NCBI GenBank assembly: GCA_945861845.1
Contig: CAMAWS010000259.1
Coordinates: 1 to 5,415 of the forward strand
Source: Candidatus Sulfopaludibacter sp. SbA3
GTDB taxonomy: Bacteria > Acidobacteriota > Terriglobia > 20CM-2-55-15
Direction of reading: 5' to 3'
Length of the DNA stretch: 5,415 nucleotides
The position numbers were made by a program, and so were the translations under genes. Positions 5,404-5,415 of this stretch are shown here, in pieces. A model generated the notes under the pieces. The model made no database searches, was not told where the DNA came from, and saw nothing but the letters and a program-made list of their open reading frames with translations. How positions within the stretch are numbered: the stretch's first letter is position 1; each line of letters starts with the position of its first letter.

Positions 5404-5415
5404 AGGATCAAACAG

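Overview
The window is a bacterial chromosomal segment, moderately GC-rich, in which all convincing genes lie on the + strand. The layout is rimO, a dispersed palindromic repeat, then a tight run of yacG, pgpA, an IPT/TIG plus NHL-repeat protein, cinA and thpR. Protein similarity by eye, the pgpA–cinA–thpR neighbourhood, the TACAAT-type -10 and the abundance of short palindromic intergenic repeats suggest a soil- or sediment-type Acidobacteriota (Solibacter/Bryobacter-like) or a close metagenomic relative. That assignment is an inference from recalled gene order, not a search result.

Region by region. Positions 1-190 hold the first copy of a 145-bp imperfect palindrome (core 29-173) with 34-bp inverted arms built on the unit CGCCAAG. 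Positions 174-304 are non-coding: nothing recognisable in 174-230, then a perfect 8-bp GC hairpin (231-249), a probable extended -10 promoter (266-274) and a possible 7-codon mini-ORF overlapping the rimO start. rimO (305-1660) encodes the radical-SAM methylthiotransferase acting on ribosomal protein S12. A second copy of the 145-bp palindrome, 140/145 identical but in opposite orientation, lies at 1681-1825, so rimO and its promoter sit between inverted repeats. From 1836 to 5331 five genes follow with gaps of 3-12 nt or a 26-nt overlap and little Shine-Dalgarno signal, which suggests one transcript. The tail (5332-5415) carries two GC-rich hairpins and no gene.

How the genes work together. 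The operon combines housekeeping functions: a zinc-finger gyrase inhibitor (YacG), the last step of phosphatidylglycerol synthesis (PgpA), pyridine-nucleotide salvage or nucleotide clean-up (CinA) and RNA 2',3'-cyclic phosphodiesterase (ThpR). The only gene of unknown role is the leaderless IPT/TIG–six-repeat NHL protein between pgpA and cinA.

No defence island, CRISPR array, transposase, tRNA or rRNA is visible. The unusual part of the window is the repeat system around rimO, not a new protein system.
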